A DNA stretch of 24,255 nt from Pseudomonadota bacterium. Lineage in GTDB: Bacteria > Pseudomonadota > Alphaproteobacteria > Rhizobiales > Rhizobiaceae. Positions 21,583 to 24,255 of this stretch are shown here, one piece after another. The stretch covers positions 1 through 24,255 of the forward strand of contig JAEYRU010000282.1 of NCBI GenBank assembly GCA_023435335.1, in the 5' to 3' direction. The translations under genes and the position numbers were made by a program. Within the stretch, counting starts at the first letter, position 1. Every line of letters begins with the position of its first letter. Below the pieces are notes generated by a model. That model saw nothing but the letters and a program-made list of their open reading frames with translations, was not told the DNA's origin and searched no databases.

Positions 21583-22890
21583 ATGCTCGCCATCGAAATC
21601 GGCATTGTCGCCGCGCTGATCGTCCTCAACGGCCTTCTTGCCATGTCGGAACTGGCGGTCGTCTCGTCGCGGCGGGCACGCCTCAAGTCTTTTCAGCAGC
21701 AGGGCATGCGCAGCGCCGAACGCGCCATCGCGCTGGCCGCCGATCCCGGCCGCTTCCTGTCGACCGTGCAGATCGGCATCACTCTTGTCGGTGTTCTGTC
21801 CGGCGCATTCTCGGGCGCCACGCTCGGCCGCCGGCTGGCAGACCTGCTGGTCGAATACGGCCTGGCCGAAAGCCTCGCCGCCACGCTGGGCATGGGCGTC
21901 GTCGTGACGATCATCACCTACTTCTCACTGATCGTCGGCGAACTGGTGCCGAAGCAGATCGCGCTGCGCAATCCGGAGCGCATCGCCATGCTGGTTGCGC
22001 CGGCAATGACTGTCCTCTCGCGGATCGCCTCCCCGCTGGTATGGCTGCTAGATATGTCGGGGCGAGGTCTTCTGCGTCTGCTTGGCCAGTCGGACGAGTC
22101 GGCGCAGAAAGTGACCGACGAGGAGATCCGCGCCATCATCGCCGAGGCGGAGCATCACGGTACCATCGAATCCGACGAGCGGCGCATGATCGCTGGCGTG
22201 ATGCGGCTGGGCGACCGTCCCGTGCGCGCCATCATGACCCCGCGTACCGAGGTCGACTGGCTCGACCTTGCCGCCGATCGAGCCGCCATGCGCAGGGTGC
22301 TCACTTCGTCGCAGCACTCGCGCCTGCCCGTCGGCGAAGGTTCAGTTGAAAACCTCATCGGCGTCGTCCAGACGCGAGCGCTGCTGTCGGCGTTCCTGTC
22401 GCGAAAGCCATTCGATCCCCTCGATTTCGTGCAGAGGGCCCCGATCGTGCACGACAATGCCGACGCGCTTGACGTGCTTGCCACGCTCAAGGAGGCGGAC
22501 GTCCCCATGGCGCTGGTTCACGACGAATACGGATCGTTCGAAGGGCTGGTGACGCCGGCCGATGCGCTCGAGACGATAGTCGGCGTATTCCGCGCCGACG
22601 CCGGAGAAGACAGCGCCCCCGCGGTCGAGCGCGACGACGGGTCATGGCTTTTGGCGGGCTACATGCAGGCCGACGAGATGGCCGATCTGCTCGGGATCAA
22701 GCTGCCCCTGAAGCGGGACTACGAAACCGTTGCCGGGCTGGTTCTCGCACAGCTGCACCACCTGCCGGAGACCGGCGAGACCGTCGATGCATACGGATGG
22801 CGTTTCGAGGTCGTCGACCTCGACGGTCGCAGGATCGACAAGTTGATCGCCACCAAGCTCAACAGCACACGCCGCAAAGCCGGTACCTGA
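21583..22890 (+). CDS. CNNM/CorC-type membrane protein with CBS pair (hemolysin family)
   Basis: A 435-residue inner-membrane protein often annotated as hemolysin; the family is associated with Mg2+/Co2+ export or homeostasis. DUF21/CNNM membrane domain (about 1-175) with the N-terminal GLLAMSELAVVSSRRARL and the GELVPKQIALRNPE motif, two CBS repeats (about 205-330; VRAIMTPRTEVDWLD, RLPVGEG, LVHDEYGSFEGLVTPADALE) that bind adenosyl ligands, and a CorC_HlyC domain (about 345-425; LAGYMQADEMADLLG, YETVAGLVL, RFEVVDLDGRRIDKL). The start at ATG 21583 leaves a typical short N-terminus. It follows the extensin-like lipoprotein by 60 bases on the same strand but need not be part of its operon. Confidence 0.92.
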   Translation: MLAIEIGIVAALIVLNGLLAMSELAVVSSRRARLKSFQQQGMRSAERAIALAADPGRFLSTVQIGITLVGVLSGAFSGATLGRRLADLLVEYGLAESLAATLGMGVVVTIITYFSLIVGELVPKQIALRNPERIAMLVAPAMTVLSRIASPLVWLLDMSGRGLLRLLGQSDESAQKVTDEEIRAIIAEAEHHGTIESDERRMIAGVMRLGDRPVRAIMTPRTEVDWLDLAADRAAMRRVLTSSQHSRLPVGEGSVENLIGVVQTRALLSAFLSRKPFDPLDFVQRAPIVHDNADALDVLATLKEADVPMALVHDEYGSFEGLVTPADALETIVGVFRADAGEDSAPAVERDDGSWLLAGYMQADEMADLLGIKLPLKRDYETVAGLVLAQLHHLPETGETVDAYGWRFEVVDLDGRRIDKLIATKLNSTRRKAGT

Positions 22891-22893
22891 CAG

Positions 22894-22918
22894 AAAAAAG
22901 GGCGGCTGATACCGCCCT
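22894..22918 (-). terminator. terminator of the FMN reductase gene
   Basis: AGGGCGG (22899-22905) and CCGCCCT (22912-22918) pair around CTGATA; on the minus strand a run of six T follows directly (22899-22894). It lies 22 bases after the reductase stop. On the plus side the tail is CCTTGTCC, so it is weaker for the CNNM gene. Confidence 0.85.
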
Positions 22919-22940
22919 CCTTGTCCTTATCCGACCGCCC

Positions 22941-23540
22941 TCACGCCGCCTGGGCCTCGCGGATCTCGGTCTCACGCGCGTCCTTGAGCGCCCGGGTCCA
23001 CCAGACGAGCTGGTCGAGCATCTCGCGGCCGGACTGGTTGAGGAAGTCGAACTCGGAAAGCTTCTTCTTGCCCTCCATGACCTCGCTCATTACCGCCCAC
23101 TGAATGTGCACGCCGGCGCGAATCGGGGCCATCTGCAACTCGACCGCGTTCAGACGCAGTTGCTCCACCGAGCGCGCGCCGCCGACGCCGCCGTAACCGA
23201 CGAAGGCTGCCGTCTTCTTGTTCCACTGCGGATAGGCGTAATCGAGTGCGTTCTTCAGCACGGCCGTGGGACCACGGTTATACTCGGCCGCGGTGAAGAC
23301 GAAGCCGTCGAACTCGGCGACCTTCTTCTGCCACTTCTGGGCCACTTCGCTCTTGGACGGCACCCATGCGGGAGAGGCCACCTCGTCGAAGAACGGAAGC
23401 GGATAATCGCGCAGATCGACGAGCTCCACCTCGATGTCGCTGCGCTGCTTGGCAAGTTCGTGTATCCAGTTTGCGGGATGGTCGGCAAACCGGCCGTGAC
23501 GGGTTGAGCCGACGATGATGGCTATCTTGGGCTTCGTCAT
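22941..23540 (-). CDS. NADPH-dependent FMN reductase
   Basis: A 199-residue flavodoxin-like reductase that moves electrons from NAD(P)H to FMN or, in relatives, to quinones, azo dyes or chromate. The FMN-phosphate loop is GSTRHGRFAD (near residues 11-20), and the FMN ring region is TAAEYNRGPTAVLKNALDY with GYGGVGGARSVEQLR downstream, all typical of the family. The C-terminal half ends with LVWWTRALKDAR. ATG 23540 with GGAA at 8 bases was chosen; an earlier ATG at 23576 would add 12 polar residues. Divergent from an HxlR regulator, a usual pairing, which suggests it is induced by electrophiles or quinones. Confidence 0.9.
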   Translation of the reverse strand: MTKPKIAIIVGSTRHGRFADHPANWIHELAKQRSDIEVELVDLRDYPLPFFDEVASPAWVPSKSEVAQKWQKKVAEFDGFVFTAAEYNRGPTAVLKNALDYAYPQWNKKTAAFVGYGGVGGARSVEQLRLNAVELQMAPIRAGVHIQWAVMSEVMEGKKKLSEFDFLNQSGREMLDQLVWWTRALKDARETEIREAQAA

Positions 23541-23567
23541 AGTTGATTTCCTTTTTTGCGTTTGCAT

Positions 23568-23584
23568 GGTATCCAATGGAAACC
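23568..23584. promoter_or_regulatory. candidate HxlR operator between the divergent genes
   Basis: A 17-base inverted repeat, GGTATCCA-A-TGGAAACC, matches in 7 of 8 positions of each arm and is the clearest symmetric site in the 91-base gap. It lies 28 bases before the reductase ATG. Operators of this type flank genes controlled by HxlR proteins; binding is inferred. Confidence 0.4.
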
Positions 23585-23631
23585 AACGCTACATATGAAA
23601 CTACGGTTGCGATTCACAAGGAGGCACTTTG

Positions 23632-24018
23632 TTGACACTCAGTCACCCCAAGGGGACCCTCCACATCGAATCGGCGGATTGCCGGGCCGTGAGCGAAGTG
23701 CTTTCGCGCATCGGCGACAAGTGGACCGTGCTGGTAGTGGAGATTCTCGGTTATGGACCGAAGCGCTTCAACGAGCTGCGCCGCGACGTTGGGGCAATTT
23801 CGCAGAAGATGCTGACCACGACGCTGCGCCAGCTTGAGCGGGACGGCATGGTGACGCGCACGATCTACCCGACCATACCCCCGCGCGTCGATTACGAGCT
23901 CACGGATCTGGGCCGCGAACTGCTTGTCCCGGTTCGCGCGCTCGGCGATTGGGCGCGCGCGTACATGGCCCGCATCGAGGAATCGCGCCGCCGATACGAT
24001 GCGATGGGGACCGCCTGA
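23632..24018 (+). CDS. HxlR-family winged-helix regulator
   Basis: A 128-residue HxlR/MarR-like regulator. The core is complete: SADCRAVSEVLSRIGDKW (about 14-31), then the helix-turn-helix (RFNELRRDV, ISQKMLTTTLRQLERDGMV) and wing (YPTIPPRVDYELTDLGREL). A cysteine at residue 17, before the HTH, is in the place used by YodB/HypR/QorR for sensing electrophiles and disulfide stress, so it probably represses the divergent reductase until oxidised. AAGGAGG (23618-23624) gives a 7-base distance to TTG 23632; the TTG one codon earlier (23629) is only 4 bases away. Confidence 0.88.
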   Translation: MTLSHPKGTLHIESADCRAVSEVLSRIGDKWTVLVVEILGYGPKRFNELRRDVGAISQKMLTTTLRQLERDGMVTRTIYPTIPPRVDYELTDLGRELLVPVRALGDWARAYMARIEESRRRYDAMGTA

Positions 24019-24037
24019 GCGCGGCTTGTTCCGAACC

Positions 24038-24255
24038 CTAGCCCTCGGGTGGAATCGGCGTGGGCTTCCCCGCCTGGTCGAGCGCGACCATGATGAACTC
24101 GGCGTGGGTTACCCGCTCCATGATGTGTGTCAGGTAGCGCTGCGCCCAGGCTTCCACGCGCAGAAGCATCGACGTGCGGCCGACCCGTTCGATCCGAATG
24201 TAGATGGCCAGCGTGTCGCCGACCTTCATCGGCTTGGCGAAGGACATTTCCTTCA
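24038..24255 (-). CDS. acyl-CoA thioesterase, YciA-like hotdog protein (5' end beyond the window)
   Basis: The C-terminal about 72 residues of a hotdog-fold thioesterase that hydrolyses acyl-CoA. The visible part, KEMSFAKPMKVGDTLAIY with RVGRTSMLLRVEAW, then TLTHAEF-like HAEFIMVALD and the short Pro-rich end PTPIPPEG, fits the YciA group. The N-terminal half, which carries the catalytic Asp, lies outside the right edge. The frame runs open to 24255, so the ATG at 24247 is internal. Convergent with the HxlR gene, 19 bases between stops. Confidence 0.75.
   Translation of the reverse strand, partial: KEMSFAKPMKVGDTLAIYIRIERVGRTSMLLRVEAWAQRYLTHIMERVTHAEFIMVALDQAGKPTPIPPEG

Noticed and set aside
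1..24255. CRISPR array, tRNA, rRNA, insertion sequence or prophage
   Set aside because: No regularly spaced repeats, cloverleaf with CCA end, rRNA motif, transposase or phage gene was seen on either strand.

Overview
The window is high-GC, densely coded chromosomal DNA of an alphaproteobacterium, most likely a Rhizobiales/Phyllobacteriaceae (Mesorhizobium-like) organism. The grounds are the block greA - Lrp/AsnC regulator - trxB - LysR regulator of the LsrB/VtlR type, a ugpBAEC operon, a 400-residue class I aspartate aminotransferase, alphaproteobacterial-style promoters, and frequent TTG/GTG starts. Species was not determined. I saw no rRNA, tRNA, insertion sequence, prophage or CRISPR array. 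The genes look like core or shell chromosome rather than an island.

Layout. 1-2005: the end of an unidentified gene, a small membrane protein, a single-pass membrane protein (-), a secreted protein with a structured leader (+), and a small His/Cys-rich protein (-). 2091-4320: a lytic transglycosylase lipoprotein (-), an O6-alkylguanine repair protein (+) and a small conserved protein with its own promoter and terminator (+). 4337-9691, all minus: ugpB-ugpA-ugpE-ugpC for glycerol-3-phosphate uptake, preceded by a stand-alone EAL-domain protein; a possible Pho box lies upstream of ugpB. 9882-13364, plus: aspartate aminotransferase, terminator, and a divergent EF-G-like protein. 13365-13746 has no protein gene but carries a small RNA on the minus strand with a CCUCCUCCC anti-Shine-Dalgarno loop, its own promoter and a terminator. 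13747-16909: lsrB and trxB (-), a divergent Lrp regulator (+) and convergent greA (-). 17142-19657: a secreted TPR protein (-), an EamA transporter (+), a DUF486 membrane protein (-) and a DUF3775 protein (+). 19760-21522: two tandem extensin-like cell-wall proteins, one exported and one a lipoprotein. 21583-22890: a CNNM/CorC-type membrane protein. 22941-24018: an NADPH-dependent FMN reductase divergent from an HxlR regulator. The right edge cuts a YciA-type acyl-CoA thioesterase.

Common threads are envelope and nutrient functions (G3P import, transglycosylase, LAS-like extensin proteins) and redox/stress control (thioredoxin reductase, LsrB, HxlR/FMN reductase, DNA alkylation repair). The observations most worth following are the anti-SD sRNA next to lsrB, a leader that shows a similar anti-SD loop to its own ribosome-binding site, the EF-G paralogue lacking the catalytic histidine, and UgpC with an Ala in place of the Walker B aspartate.
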